NCBI RefSeq assembly: GCF_000717475.1
Contig: NZ_JPIK01000006.1
Location: 111,672 to 175,671 of the forward strand
DNA from: Desulfonatronum thiodismutans
GTDB lineage: Bacteria; Desulfobacterota; Desulfovibrionia; Desulfovibrionales; Desulfonatronaceae
Reading direction: 5' to 3'
DNA: 64,000 nucleotides
Shown: positions 1-9,448 of the stretch, in pieces
How the letters are laid out: each line of letters starts with the position of its first letter
Numbering within the stretch: the first letter of the stretch is position 1
Program-made: the position numbers and the translations under genes
The notes under the pieces: model-generated
Database searches by the model: none
What the model was told of the DNA's origin: nothing
What the model saw: only the letters and a program-made list of their open reading frames with translations

Positions 1-102
1 GCTCCTTGCACTTGGGATTTTTGAACGGACTGCCTGCAAGGTATTTTATTCAATAACTTTTTGAAACCCTGAACCGTTGAACCTCAACAGCCGGAGCCAG
101 CC

Positions 103-1704
103 ATGTCTCCTTTTCTGGAAAATTTGAAAGCCAAGGTCCTGCTAATCTGGAACGATTCCAGCGTTTCCCAGCGCATCATGGTCGGCGGTTTGGCGGCGAC
201 CCTGGTTTTGGTTTTTTTCCTGCTTATTTACTGGATCGGTCGTCCGGATTACGCGGTTTTGTACGACCGCCTGACTCCCGAGGACGCCAGTCGGGTGAGC
301 ACCATCCTGCAGGCCGGCAAGGAGCCGTACCGGCTGGCGGACAACGGGCAGACCATTTTAGTTCCGGCTGACCGGGTCCATGAACTGCGGTTGCGTGTCG
401 CCGGAGAAGGAGCGTTGCGGGGGCCGGGGTTGGGGTTCGAGTTGTTCGACGACGTCAAGCTCGGCCAGACCGATTTCATCCAGCGCATCAATTATCAGCG
501 GGCTCTGCAGGGCGAGTTGTCCAGAACGATTTCCGAGTTTCCCGAGGTGGAAAGCACCCGGATTCACCTGGTCATCCCGCATCGCAGCCTGTTCATCGAA
601 GAGCAGAGTCCGCCGTCCGCGGCCGTAATTCTGACCATGAAGCAAGGTTCCAGGCTGGACAACCGTCAGGTCCAGAGCGTGGTCAATCTGGTTACGTCCT
701 CAGTGGAAGGGTTGACTCAGGATCACATCACCGTGTCCGACACCACTGGGCAGGTCCTTTACCAGCCCAAGAGTTCGGATACTTTGGAAGGCATGACCAA
801 CACCCAGTTGGAGTACAAGCTGCAACTGGAGCAGAACCTGGAACGGCGCATCAGCCAAATGTTGATTCCGCTGTTCGGCCACGATCAGGTCATCGCCAAG
901 GTGAATACGGAACTGGATTTTAGTCGGCGGACCATCGTCAGGGAATTGTTCGATCCGGACAGTGCCGTTGTCCGCAGCGAACAGAAAAGTGACGAAACCA
1001 GTATCGGACAATCCAACCTGGAAGCCGGGGTTCCAGAGCCGCAGTTTCAGGGTGACGGCTTTGCCGGGCAGGGTACCTATCAGGAAAGCGCTCGTTCCCA
1101 GTCCACGACCAATTTTGAGATCAATCGCGAGGAACAGCAGATTGTCATGCCTCTGGGCGAGTTGCAGCGATTGAGCGTGGCGGTTATCGTCGATGGAACA
1201 TACGAGCCGGGGGCTGACGGTCAGGGCCATGTCTTCGTGCCGCGCAGCGCCCAGGAACTTCAACGGATCGATCAACTGGTACGTAACGCCATCGGCTTCG
1301 ACGGAGCCCGGGGCGACAGCGTGGAGGTTTCCAGTATTTCTTTCGGCGCTCCGGAAATGATCCCGCCGCCGAGCCTGGCGGACGTCATCCTGGACTACGG
1401 CCGCCAGTTCGGCAAACCGATCCTGAACTTCCTGTTGGTTCTGCTCTTTTTGCTCCTGGTAGTCCGCCCCGTGGTGATGGCCATGATCCGGCCGCGTGTC
1501 GCCGAGCAGGACGAGGGTGCGATTGACGAGTTGGATGGGGCGGAAGCGATGGCTCTGGAAGGTGCCGAAACGCAGGAGTCCGAAGGCATGTTGGCTCAGC
1601 GCCGCCTGGAAGAACTGAAGCAGGCCACCGCGGAGCTGTTTCAGAAGAACATGGAACAGAGCGTCCAAGTTCTGAAGATCTGGCTGAAAGAGGAGAACGC
1701 CTGA
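103..1704 (+). CDS. fliF: Flagellar M-ring protein FliF
   Basis: This 533-residue protein forms the MS ring, the inner-membrane base on which the flagellar rotor and export gate assemble. A first membrane helix lies near residues 24-45 and a second near 440-460. Between them are the periplasmic ring-building domains, and the cytoplasmic tail after the second helix should bind FliG. Length and two-helix layout match the family. The ATG at 103 follows a short GGAG. It heads an operon: fliG starts one base after its stop. The 102 bases upstream show no recognisable end of fliE, which often precedes fliF. Confidence 0.97.
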   Translation: MSPFLENLKAKVLLIWNDSSVSQRIMVGGLAATLVLVFFLLIYWIGRPDYAVLYDRLTPEDASRVSTILQAGKEPYRLADNGQTILVPADRVHELRLRVAGEGALRGPGLGFELFDDVKLGQTDFIQRINYQRALQGELSRTISEFPEVESTRIHLVIPHRSLFIEEQSPPSAAVILTMKQGSRLDNRQVQSVVNLVTSSVEGLTQDHITVSDTTGQVLYQPKSSDTLEGMTNTQLEYKLQLEQNLERRISQMLIPLFGHDQVIAKVNTELDFSRRTIVRELFDPDSAVVRSEQKSDETSIGQSNLEAGVPEPQFQGDGFAGQGTYQESARSQSTTNFEINREEQQIVMPLGELQRLSVAVIVDGTYEPGADGQGHVFVPRSAQELQRIDQLVRNAIGFDGARGDSVEVSSISFGAPEMIPPPSLADVILDYGRQFGKPILNFLLVLLFLLLVVRPVVMAMIRPRVAEQDEGAIDELDGAEAMALEGAETQESEGMLAQRRLEELKQATAELFQKNMEQSVQVLKIWLKEENA

Positions 1705-1705
1705 A

Positions 1706-2707
1706 GTGGCAGATAAAATATCCGGTACGCAGAAGACGGCCATCCTCCTGTTGGCCTTGGGAGACAAGTGCGCCGTGGACGTGTTCAAACGCCTGGATCG
1801 TCGCGAGATCACCCAGGTGAGCAAGGCCATGGTGGAGATGGATTCGGTCCCCAAGGAGATGGTCGAGGAGGTGCTCAAGGAGTTCAACCAGGTCCTGGCC
1901 CTGGGCGAAAACATGCTGGTCGGCAGCCCGGACCGGGTGCGTAAGATGCTCCAGGGGCTGGACAGTGAAACGGCCAAATTCGTACTTGACTCCTTGGAAC
2001 TGGACACCGGGCCGGGGCCGTTCAAGGCCTTGGAAAGCATCAGCCCGAAGTTGCTGGCCCAGATTCTGCGCAACGAACACCCTCAGACGCTTGCTTTGAT
2101 TCTGGGTCACCTGGAGTCGGAGCAGGCCGCCGGACTGCTCCAGAACATGACCGCCGGGGTCCGGGCCGAAGTGCTGATCCGCTTGGCCCGCCTGGAGGCC
2201 GTGCCCGCGGACATGCTTGAGGACGTGGGCAAGGTGCTGGATCGGCAATTGATCGCCATGGGCGGTCGTGAAGGGCGGAAAGTCGGCGGCGTGTCGTCGG
2301 TGGCCGAGATCCTCAACGCCGTGGAACGCGCCACGGAAGAGGAAGTGCTGGCGGACATCGAAGAGGAATCCACTCAGTTGGCCGAGGAAATCCGACAGCT
2401 CATGTTCGTGTTCGAGGACATCAAGACCTTGGACGATCGCGGTATCCGGGAACTGCTCAAGGAGGTCAGCAACGACGAACTGACCCTGGCCTTGAAGGGG
2501 GCCAGCGAGGACCTGCGAACCAAGTTCTTTTCCAACCTGTCCGAACGCGCGGCCACCATGATCAAGGAAGATTTGGAAATCATGGGACCGGTCAAACTGT
2601 CCGAGGTGGAAACAGCCCAGATGAACGTGGTCAAGGTGGTGCGCCGCCTGGAAGCCGAAGGCCGGATCATCATCACGGGCAAGGGAGGCGGCGATGTCCT
2701 TCTCTAG
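1706..2707 (+). CDS. fliG: Flagellar motor switch protein FliG
   Basis: This 333-residue rotor protein links FliF to FliM/FliN and carries the charged helix that meets the stator. The middle-domain EHPQT motif is visible near residue 127, and the C-terminal domain has the charged stretch around 'LDDRGIRELLKEV'. The start is a GTG one base after the fliF stop, with GAGGAG inside the fliF tail as ribosome binding site, so translation is probably coupled to fliF. The 3' end overlaps fliH by 14 bases. Confidence 0.97.
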   Translation: MADKISGTQKTAILLLALGDKCAVDVFKRLDRREITQVSKAMVEMDSVPKEMVEEVLKEFNQVLALGENMLVGSPDRVRKMLQGLDSETAKFVLDSLELDTGPGPFKALESISPKLLAQILRNEHPQTLALILGHLESEQAAGLLQNMTAGVRAEVLIRLARLEAVPADMLEDVGKVLDRQLIAMGGREGRKVGGVSSVAEILNAVERATEEEVLADIEEESTQLAEEIRQLMFVFEDIKTLDDRGIRELLKEVSNDELTLALKGASEDLRTKFFSNLSERAATMIKEDLEIMGPVKLSEVETAQMNVVKVVRRLEAEGRIIITGKGGGDVLL

Positions 2708-3416
2708 TCCTGATGGCGCCCGGTCCGAGGGGAAAATCATCATCGGTCCCCGCTCCGTGGGTTTGTCCGAATTGACTCTGGCCGGCGGGCGTCAAGCCGC
2801 CTGGAGCATGGAGGCCGAAGAGGAATACCTCGTCCGGGTCCGAGCCAAGGCCCAGGTGATGGCCAAGGATATCCTGGCCCAGGCCATGGAAGAGGCAAAG
2901 CAAATCAAGATTCAGGCCAGGGATGAGGGCTTTCGCGAGGGCCAGGCCGAGGGCGAGACCCAGTTGAAGCAAGTCCTGGAGCAGGCCGCCGGGCAGTGCG
3001 CCGCGGTGATCAGCGCCATTGAAGAGCAGGGCCGGGCCGTGTGGCGAACCCACCGCGGCGACCTGGTGATGCTCCTGCACGTCATGGTGGAAAAAGCCAT
3101 TGCCGTGGAGCTGGACGTGCATCGCCGGGAGAGTATGGCCAATCTGCTGGACCAGGCCGTGGACATGATCGACGCCAAGCGCAAGGTGATCATTGCCGTT
3201 AATCCGCAAGATCGCGAATTGATTGAGAATTTGCTGAGGCTGAGGAAGTCGGGCGAGGATCATCTGCCCACCTGGAAAGTCAAGGATGATTCGCGAATCG
3301 AACCGGGCGGTCTGATCCTGGAGTGCGATCACGGGATGGTGGACAACACAGTTGCTTCGCGCAAGGCCGGTCTGCGTGAAATCCTGGACCAACTGACCCT
3401 GGAGGAAAACAGCTGA
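2694..3416 (+). CDS. fliH: Flagellar export ATPase regulator FliH
   Basis: This 240-residue protein fits FliH, the stator-like partner and negative regulator of the export ATPase FliI. It has an extended Ala/Glu/Gln-rich coiled-coil segment (about residues 40-110) with the small-residue spacing typical of FliH, followed by a compact C-terminal domain that ends in 'GGLILE...VDNTVASRK', a pattern shared with the FliH/YscL family. Position between fliG and fliI supports the call. The fliI start overlaps its last base. Confidence 0.92.
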   Translation: MSFSSPDGARSEGKIIIGPRSVGLSELTLAGGRQAAWSMEAEEEYLVRVRAKAQVMAKDILAQAMEEAKQIKIQARDEGFREGQAEGETQLKQVLEQAAGQCAAVISAIEEQGRAVWRTHRGDLVMLLHVMVEKAIAVELDVHRRESMANLLDQAVDMIDAKRKVIIAVNPQDRELIENLLRLRKSGEDHLPTWKVKDDSRIEPGGLILECDHGMVDNTVASRKAGLREILDQLTLEENS

Positions 3417-4742
3417 TGGGGCTTTGCCCGCAAAGTTGCATCAACGTGCTCCAGGAGACGGATCCGGCCCGGACCTTCGGCAAGGTTTCCAAGGTCGTCG
3501 GCCTGCTGGTGGAAGGCCGGGGTATGAAGGCTTCCCTGGGATCGTACTGCCGTCTGCTCTCGGATGACGACCCTGAAGGCATTCCCGCCGAGGTGGTTGG
3601 ATTTCGCAACGGTTCTGTGCTGTTCATGCCCTACGGCGAAATGCGGGGCATCCGGCCCGGAAACCTGATCCAGAATTCCAACACCCCTCCACTGTTCCCC
3701 GTGGGCAAACGGATGCTGGGTCGGGTTCTGGACGCCTTCGGCCAGCCCATGGATTCGGGCCCCGTGCTGCAACCATCCCAGTATTATCCCCTCCACGCCG
3801 AACCGCTCAATCCCCTGAAACGTCCTCGGATTCACGCTCCTTTGGACACCGGAGTCCAGGCCATCAACGGCCTGTTGACCCTGGGAAAGGGTCAGCGTGT
3901 GGGGATCATGGCCGGCTCCGGGGTAGGCAAGAGCACCATGATGGGCATGATCGCGCGGTATACCAAGGCGGACGTGAACGTCATCGCCCTGGTGGGCGAA
4001 CGAGGGCGAGAAGTCCTTGATTTTATGGAAAAAAGATTTGGGGCCGGAGGGCTTGGCCCGCTCGGTGCTGATCGTTGCCACTTCGGAACAGGGACCGCTG
4101 GTCCGGATGCGTGCCGCTTTCGCGGCCACGGCCGTGGCCGAGTATTTTCGGGACAAGGGCAAGGATGTGATCCTGATGATGGATTCCGTGACCCGGTTCG
4201 CCATGGCAGCCCGTGAAGTGGGCCTGGCCGCCGGAGAGCCGCCCACCACCAGGGGATACACGCCCACGGTGTTCGCCATGCTTCCCCGACTCCTGGAGCG
4301 GGCCGGAAATAGTGAGCAGGGCAGCATCACCGGGATATACACCGTGTTGGTGGAAGGCGATGATTTTTCCGAGCCCGTGGCCGACGCGGTCCGTTCCATC
4401 TTGGACGGCCACATCGTGCTTACCCGTGAGTTGGCCGACCAGGGGCATTACCCGGCCATCGACGTACTTAAAAGCGTCAGCCGACTGCGTGCGGACGTCA
4501 CCCCGCCGGAAATCCTCCAGGCCGGCCAGGAGGTGATCCGCTCCTTGGCCACGTTCAAGAAAGTTGAGGACATGGTGAACATCGGGGCCTATGCCAAGGG
4601 GAGTAGTCAGGAAATTGACACGGCGCTGCAACGCATCGGCCCGATTCAACACTACCTCCGCCAACAAGTGGACGAGTGTCGGTCCCTCGACGACAGCTTT
4701 TCCGGGCTGTTCGCTTTGCTGGACAAGGACACCGGGAAGTGA
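3416..4742 (+). CDS. fliI: Flagellum-specific ATPase FliI, with apparent frameshift
   Basis: FliI powers or gates flagellar type III export. The first reading frame covers 3416-4034 and has the F1-ATPase-like fold with the P-loop 'GSGVGKSTMMG' near residue 170. Homology then continues in the next frame, from 'DLGPEGLARSVLIVATSEQ' to the end at 4742, including 'LMMDSVTRFAMAAREVGLA'. Removing one A from the A6 run at 4029-4034 restores a 441-residue protein of normal FliI length. This may be a sequencing error, a real mutation or slippage at the A run; the sequence alone cannot decide. The frame change falls just after Walker A, so an unslipped product would be inactive. Confidence 0.9.
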
Positions 4743-6307
4743 CGGCATATTGTGACCAGGTCGGTCAGGACAACGGATCGTCCGGCCAGGTCAGGGGGCT
4801 GGTCGTGGCCGGAACCCGCAGCGGCTGCGGAAAGACCCTGACCACACTGGGGCTGGCGGCCGCTTTCCGGGAACACGGACTGCGTGTCCAAGGATTCAAA
4901 GTCGGGCCGGACTTTATCGACCCCACGCATCTGGCCGCGGTCAGCGGCCGTTTCGTGCACAATCTGGATGGCTGGATACTGAGCCGGGACGTGATTCTGG
5001 AACTGTTTCATCTGTACGCTGGGGACGCGGATGTTTGCCTGGTGGAAGGGGTGATGGGGCTGTTCGACGGAGCGTCCGGCTCTGAGGAGAGCGGCTCCAC
5101 GGCCCAGATGGCCAAATGGCTGGGCCTGCCCGTGGTTCTTGTGGTGGACGCCCGATCCCAGGGCCGCTCCGCCGCGGCTCTGGTGCGCGGCTTTCGGGAC
5201 TTTGATCCGGAACTGCGACTGGCCGGGGTGATCTTTTCCCAGGTGGGCGGGCCAAGCCACGAAGCCCTGATCCGTGAAGCCATGTCCACGTACCTGCCGG
5301 ATCTCCCATGCCTGGGTTTTTTGCCTCGTCGACCGGATTTGGTCCTTCCCTCCCGGCATCTCGGATTGGTCATGGCCGCGGATTTAGATGGATCTCCGGC
5401 TGAAAAGCCGTCCGAAGACGTGCCAGGGGGGATGTCAGATGGGATGGTGGGGGCGGAAAATCAGGATCGGGAACATCCCGTGTTCTGGGACTCCCAACGT
5501 CGGGAAGGCTTGGCCGCCTGGGCCGAGCAAGGGCTGGATTTGGAGTGGATTCAACGAATCAGCAAGCGGCCGGTTTTCACGAATCCCGCGTCAGCAGGCC
5601 AGGCGACCGATTCGGCGTTGCCACCTGGGAGCCTTCCCGGAGCGGCCTCCGGAGTGACCATCGGGGTGGCCAGAGACCCGGCCTTCTGTTTCTATTATCA
5701 GGAAAACTTGCGATTACTGGAACGGGCCGGGGCACGGCTCGTCTTTTTTTCTCCTCTTGCGGACAAACGGCTGCCGGAAGACGTGGCCGGATTGTACTTG
5801 GGAGGGGGCTACCCGGAACTCTCCTCGGCCGTTTTGGCCGCGAACCGTCCGATGCGCGAGGCGATCCGGAAGGCTGCCCAGGACGGGATGCCCGTTTATG
5901 CCGAATGCGGGGGCATGATGTACCTGCTATCCGAACTGGAGGACGTGGACGGGAAGCGCTTTCCCATGGTTGGCCTTTTTCCAGGCCGGGCCAGGATGTT
6001 TTCCCGGTTCCAGGCCCTGGGCTACAGAAAGGTGGAACTGCTGGCCGAGGGCGTTTTGGGGCCCGCGGGGACCATGCTGCGCGGCCATGAGTTTCATTAT
6101 TCCGGACTGGAGGAGATTTCGGAAAACGCATACGATCCGGCCTTTCGGGTCGAGGATCGTAGGGGCCGGGCGAGCTTGGCCGGTTTCCGCCGCGGCAATG
6201 TGGTAGCCTCGTACGTTCACCTGCACTTTGGCTCCCATCCACCGGCCGCCGGCGCGTTTACGCGGGCCTGCGAGCGCTATGCGGCCAACCGCAATCAAAG
6301 GATTTGA
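4739..6307 (+). CDS. cbiA: Cobyrinate a,c-diamide synthase
   Basis: This enzyme amidates the a and c side chains of cobyrinic acid, using glutamine and ATP, in cobalamin synthesis. The N-terminal dethiobiotin-synthetase-like domain has the P-loop 'GTRSGCGKT' near residue 26. The C-terminal glutamine amidotransferase domain shows 'YLGGGYPEL' and the catalytic-Cys region 'YAECGGMMYL'. I choose the GTG at 4739, which overlaps the fliI stop as GTGA and gives 522 residues. A variable Glu/Asp-rich linker joins the two domains. cbiC and cbiD follow directly. Confidence 0.95.
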   Translation: MTAYCDQVGQDNGSSGQVRGLVVAGTRSGCGKTLTTLGLAAAFREHGLRVQGFKVGPDFIDPTHLAAVSGRFVHNLDGWILSRDVILELFHLYAGDADVCLVEGVMGLFDGASGSEESGSTAQMAKWLGLPVVLVVDARSQGRSAAALVRGFRDFDPELRLAGVIFSQVGGPSHEALIREAMSTYLPDLPCLGFLPRRPDLVLPSRHLGLVMAADLDGSPAEKPSEDVPGGMSDGMVGAENQDREHPVFWDSQRREGLAAWAEQGLDLEWIQRISKRPVFTNPASAGQATDSALPPGSLPGAASGVTIGVARDPAFCFYYQENLRLLERAGARLVFFSPLADKRLPEDVAGLYLGGGYPELSSAVLAANRPMREAIRKAAQDGMPVYAECGGMMYLLSELEDVDGKRFPMVGLFPGRARMFSRFQALGYRKVELLAEGVLGPAGTMLRGHEFHYSGLEEISENAYDPAFRVEDRRGRASLAGFRRGNVVASYVHLHFGSHPPAAGAFTRACERYAANRNQRI

Positions 6308-6309
6308 TC

Positions 6310-6999
6310 ATGACCGAGTTGGGGCCGATCCCCCTGAATGCCGCCGGGCTGGATATCGAGAACGAGTCCATGCGGATTATCGACGCCGAGGTTCCGCTTC
6401 CGAGGCCCTTTGGCGATACCGAGTGGCCGGTAGTCCGGCGGATGATTCACGCCAGCGCGGACTTTGAACTCCTGGACCTGGTTCGGTTTCACACCCGGGC
6501 CGTGACCGCCGGGCTGGAAGCCTTGCGTCGAGGTTGCCCGGTGATCACGGACACCCGCATGGCCCAGGCCGGTCTGTCTCCAAGGTTGTACGCTCCCCTC
6601 GGGTGCGAGGTGCATTGTCTGATCAGTGACCCTGAAACCCTGGAGCGATCCCGGCTTACCGACTCCACCCGCGCCGCCGCCGCGGTGGACGTGGCGGCCC
6701 AGCGTTTTCAAGAGGCCATATGGGTGGTGGGCAACGCGCCAACGGCCCTGCTCCGGCTTCTGGAGTTGATGCAAGGCAAAGCCGTGATTCCGAATTTGGT
6801 CATCGGCATGCCGGTGGGGTTTGTCCAGGCCGCGGAGTCCAAACAGGCTTTGCTGGAATCCGAAGGCATCCCCTTCATCCTGATTCACGGCCGCAAAGGC
6901 GGTTCGGCCCTGGCTGCCGCGGCCTTGAACGCTCTGGCCGGCATGGCCTTGGCCAGGGGGGCGGATCAGATCCGAAATGATATCTCTCCTCTCGCATAA
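6310..6999 (+). CDS. cbiC: Precorrin-8X methylmutase (cobalt-precorrin-8 methylmutase)
   Basis: CbiC/CobH moves a methyl group from C11 to C12 of the corrin precursor. The 229-residue length fits. Recognisable family segments are 'DTRMAQAGLSPR', 'VGNAPTALLRLLEL' and 'GMPVGFVQAAESK' with the following Gly-rich 'GRKGGSALAAAALNAL'. The ATG at 6310 has AAAGGA seven bases upstream and lies two bases past the cbiA stop. A TTG at 6304 is a less likely start. Confidence 0.95.
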   Translation: MTELGPIPLNAAGLDIENESMRIIDAEVPLPRPFGDTEWPVVRRMIHASADFELLDLVRFHTRAVTAGLEALRRGCPVITDTRMAQAGLSPRLYAPLGCEVHCLISDPETLERSRLTDSTRAAAAVDVAAQRFQEAIWVVGNAPTALLRLLELMQGKAVIPNLVIGMPVGFVQAAESKQALLESEGIPFILIHGRKGGSALAAAALNALAGMALARGADQIRNDISPLA

Positions 7000-7026
7000 G
7001 CTTCTTGATTTTCATCTCGTCTGGCC

Positions 7027-8175
7027 ATGACTCGACGCGGCAAGGTGCGAATCGGCTTCACCACCGGGTCTTCGGCCACGGCCGCGGCAAAGGCCGGGTT
7101 GTTGTTTTTGGTACGCGGCGAAAGGCCCAAACACGTCGACATTCCCTGCCCGGAGGGGCATGTGCGGCTGGTGGTCCCGCTGGAAAGTCTGGAGCCGAAA
7201 ACATCGCCCACCGGTGTCCCCTCGGTTCGGGTCACGGTGCGCAAGCAGGCCGGAGATGATCCCGACGCCACCCACGAGTCGGCCATTTCGGCGCGGGTAC
7301 ATCTGGAGCCGTGGCCTCGGGCCGAGGTGGTGGTCCGGGGAGGAAAAGGGGTGGGGACGGTCACCAGGCCTGGATTGCCCGTGCCCGTGGGCCGGGCGGC
7401 CATCAATCCGGGGCCGCTTCGACAGATCCAACGAGCTGTTTTGGAAACCTTGGAGCAACTTGGATGCAGCGCCAGGGTCCATGTGCTGGTGGAAGTCGCC
7501 CGGGGCGAGGAGTTGGCGACCAAAACCCTGAACCCCAGACTGGGCATTGTCGGCGGGATTTCCATTCTCGGAACCCGGGGCACGGTCAAGGCCTTCAGCC
7601 ATGCGGCGTGGAAGGAGACGATCATCCAGTGCCTGGACGTGGCCCTGGCCGAAGGCCTGGACACCGTGGCCCTGAGCACCGGGGGAAGGGGGCAGCGGTT
7701 TCTGGAGGCCGCACTGCCCCGGCTTCCCAAAACCGCCTTCATTCAGGCCGGGGATCATCCGGGATTCGCCATGCGCCAGGCGGCCCGACGCGGGATGCAC
7801 AAGGTGATCTGGGGGGGCTTTTGGGGAAAGCTGGTTAAAATGGCTCAGGGTCGACCGCAAACCCATGCCCGGCTTTTTCCCGTGGATCTGCCCGGCTTGG
7901 CCAATCTGGCGGCGAGCGTTGGCGTGGAACCGGTTGTAACCGAGAAAATCGCCCGGGGTAATACGGCCAGAGAAGCCTTGGATATCCTGCGTGGGAGGGC
8001 TCACTTTGCCGCGATGACGCAGGAAGTCTTGGTCAAGGCACTTGGTCACTGCCGCATCTGGGGCCGTTCCTCGGTGGACGTGGAATTGATTTTATTGGAC
8101 TATGACGGTCAGGTATTGCACAGGGCGGAACACAAGGCCTCCGTCTCGACGGAGAGCCGTCCGACTTCCGCCTGA
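7027..8175 (+). CDS. cbiD: Cobalt-precorrin-5B (C1)-methyltransferase CbiD
   Basis: CbiD is the C1-methyltransferase of the oxygen-independent cobalamin pathway. The start shows the diagnostic 'GFTTGSSATAAAKAG', followed by 'NPGPLRQI' and the 'GISILGTRGTV' segment. The length of 382 residues is normal. It follows cbiC by 27 bases and completes a cbiA-cbiC-cbiD group placed behind flagellar genes. Its presence points to the anaerobic branch of B12 synthesis. Confidence 0.95.
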   Translation: MTRRGKVRIGFTTGSSATAAAKAGLLFLVRGERPKHVDIPCPEGHVRLVVPLESLEPKTSPTGVPSVRVTVRKQAGDDPDATHESAISARVHLEPWPRAEVVVRGGKGVGTVTRPGLPVPVGRAAINPGPLRQIQRAVLETLEQLGCSARVHVLVEVARGEELATKTLNPRLGIVGGISILGTRGTVKAFSHAAWKETIIQCLDVALAEGLDTVALSTGGRGQRFLEAALPRLPKTAFIQAGDHPGFAMRQAARRGMHKVIWGGFWGKLVKMAQGRPQTHARLFPVDLPGLANLAASVGVEPVVTEKIARGNTAREALDILRGRAHFAAMTQEVLVKALGHCRIWGRSSVDVELILLDYDGQVLHRAEHKASVSTESRPTSA

Positions 8176-8214
8176 GCCTCGAATCCCGACAACGACACCG
8201 GAGGAAAACAAATC

Positions 8215-8649
8215 ATGGGAAAAATAATCGCGGTCTGTACCAGCGCCAAAAAGGGTCAGCGGAAAAAGAACATCGATCAGGGAGAACTCGTGACCGAGCA
8301 TGGCCTGCAAGGCGACGCCCACGCCGGGCCCTGGCATCGCCAGGTCAGTCTGCTGGCCATGGAAAGCATCCAGAAAATGCAGGCCGCCGGCCTGAAAGTC
8401 GGCCCGGGAGACTTTGCGGAAAACTTGACCACCGAAGGCATCGACCTCCCCAGCCTGCCTCTGGGCACCAAGCTGCGCATCGGTTCGCAAGCCGTGGGTG
8501 AGGTCACCCAAATCGGCAAGGAATGTCACACCCGATGCGCCATTTTTCACCAAGCCGGAGATTGCGTGATGCCCAAAGAAGGCATTTTCATCCGGGTACT
8601 GACCGGAGGCCCCGTCCGAGTGGGGGACGTGGTGGAGGTGGAAAGCTGA
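8215..8649 (+). CDS. MOSC domain protein
   Basis: This 144-residue stand-alone MOSC domain belongs to the family related to the C-terminal domain of molybdenum cofactor sulfurase. Typical segments are 'EHGLQGDAHAGPWHRQVSLL', 'GDFAENLTTEGIDL' and the Cys-containing 'QIGKECHTRCAI'. The Cys in the last segment is the one proposed to carry sulfur in the family. A strong GGAGG lies just before the ATG. The exact substrate is unknown. Forty bases separate it from cbiD, so co-transcription is plausible. Confidence 0.88.
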   Translation: MGKIIAVCTSAKKGQRKKNIDQGELVTEHGLQGDAHAGPWHRQVSLLAMESIQKMQAAGLKVGPGDFAENLTTEGIDLPSLPLGTKLRIGSQAVGEVTQIGKECHTRCAIFHQAGDCVMPKEGIFIRVLTGGPVRVGDVVEVES

Positions 8650-8762
8650 AGAGGAGAGGGCAAGCCTACTCGTCTCCTGTCATTTGTAAATGGAAACAGC
8701 AGGGCTCGTTTTTCGAGACCAGCAGACATGGAAAAAGCCTTGCCGAAAGTCGCAAGACGGGC

Positions 8763-8800
8763 GAAAAAGAAAAAGGGTTGCAAGCTTGTGCTTGCAACCC
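8763..8800 (-). terminator. Rho-independent terminator after the tRNA pair
   Basis: Ten-base-pair stem, GGGTTGCAAG at 8775-8784 with CTTGCAACCC at 8791-8800 and a 6-base loop. Read on the minus strand the stem is followed by a T-rich tract, placing it just after tRNA-Glu. Confidence 0.85.
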
Positions 8801-8813
8801 TTTGATTTTGAAT

Positions 8814-8891
8814 TGGCGTCCCCAAGGGGATTCGAACCCCTGTTACCGGCGTGAAAGGCCGATGTCCTGGACCAGGCTAGACGATGGGGAC
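8814..8891 (-). tRNA. tRNA-Glu (anticodon TTC)
   Basis: A 78-nt cloverleaf on the minus strand with CCA encoded. The acceptor stem GTCCCCA pairs with TGGGGAC, the T arm contains GGTTCGAATCC, and the anticodon loop CTTTCAC gives TTC. It is followed by a terminator and preceded by tRNA-Gln 13 bases upstream. Confidence 0.96.
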
Positions 8892-8904
8892 GCTGGGTAT
8901 GGTG

Positions 8905-8978
8905 TGGCTGGGGGACTAGGATTTGAACCTAGGTTGACGGAGTCAGAGTCCGTAGTCCTGCCGCTAGACGATCCCCCA
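8905..8978 (-). tRNA. tRNA-Gln (anticodon CTG)
   Basis: A 74-nt cloverleaf on the minus strand ending in CCA. The acceptor TGGGGGA pairs with TCCCCCA, the T arm has GGTTCAAATCC, and the loop CTCTGAC gives anticodon CTG. It lies immediately upstream of tRNA-Glu, so both are probably cut from one transcript. Confidence 0.95.
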
Positions 8979-9081
8979 ACGCAAAGCCCGTACAACTAAG
9001 CAAAAGGGGATCGGTTGTCAATAATAAACGCGAAGAAAAGCTGCTTTTTGCTCGACACCACAAATAATCTTTCGGAAACCG

Positions 9082-9429
9082 CTATGCAGCGGCCGCCAAA
9101 CGTCGAGTCCGCTTTTTCAACAGGTTGATTTTGCGGCGCAAGCGATTCCGGTCCTTGCGCTGGGTGCTGGGCAGTTGATCTTTCTCAGTGCGCAGCGTGC
9201 GAACCTGACGCTTCAACGACCAAATCTGGTCCTTATATGGAGACGGTCCCTTGTTCTCTTCGTCCGTGCTGAAACCAAGAGCTTCACGCACGGCGACCAC
9301 GAGGGCGTCTTTATCCATTCCGCTGGCCCCGGTAATCTGGGGGATTTGAGAAATGCACAATTCTCGAAGTTCCTTGGCGGTCATCTTGTCCAAGGGTTTT
9401 TTCAAAACAATATTTTTTTCCTCACTCAT
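9082..9429 (-). CDS. Small protein with Rho N-terminal-like domain and basic coiled coil
   Basis: The 115-residue product starts at the ATG at 9429, which has AAGGAGAAAGGA just upstream; a longer start at 9465 would run into dciA. Residues about 10-55 ('MTAKELRELCISQIPQI...KDALVVAVREAL') resemble the Rho N-terminal SAP-like fold, which can bind nucleic acid. The C-terminal half is strongly basic and helical, with many Arg and Lys residues, and suggests a coiled coil or RNA/DNA contact. The function is unknown. It sits 20 bases behind dciA and is probably in the same leftward transcript. Confidence 0.7.
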   Translation of the reverse strand: MSEEKNIVLKKPLDKMTAKELRELCISQIPQITGASGMDKDALVVAVREALGFSTDEENKGPSPYKDQIWSLKRQVRTLRTEKDQLPSTQRKDRNRLRRKINLLKKRTRRLAAAA

Positions 9430-9448
9430 TCCTTTCTCCTTCGCTATC

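Noticed and set aside
700..2743. Long minus-strand open frames opposite fliF and fliG
   Set aside because: GC-rich third codon positions of the real genes create antisense open frames; their translations are low complexity and overlap verified flagellar genes.
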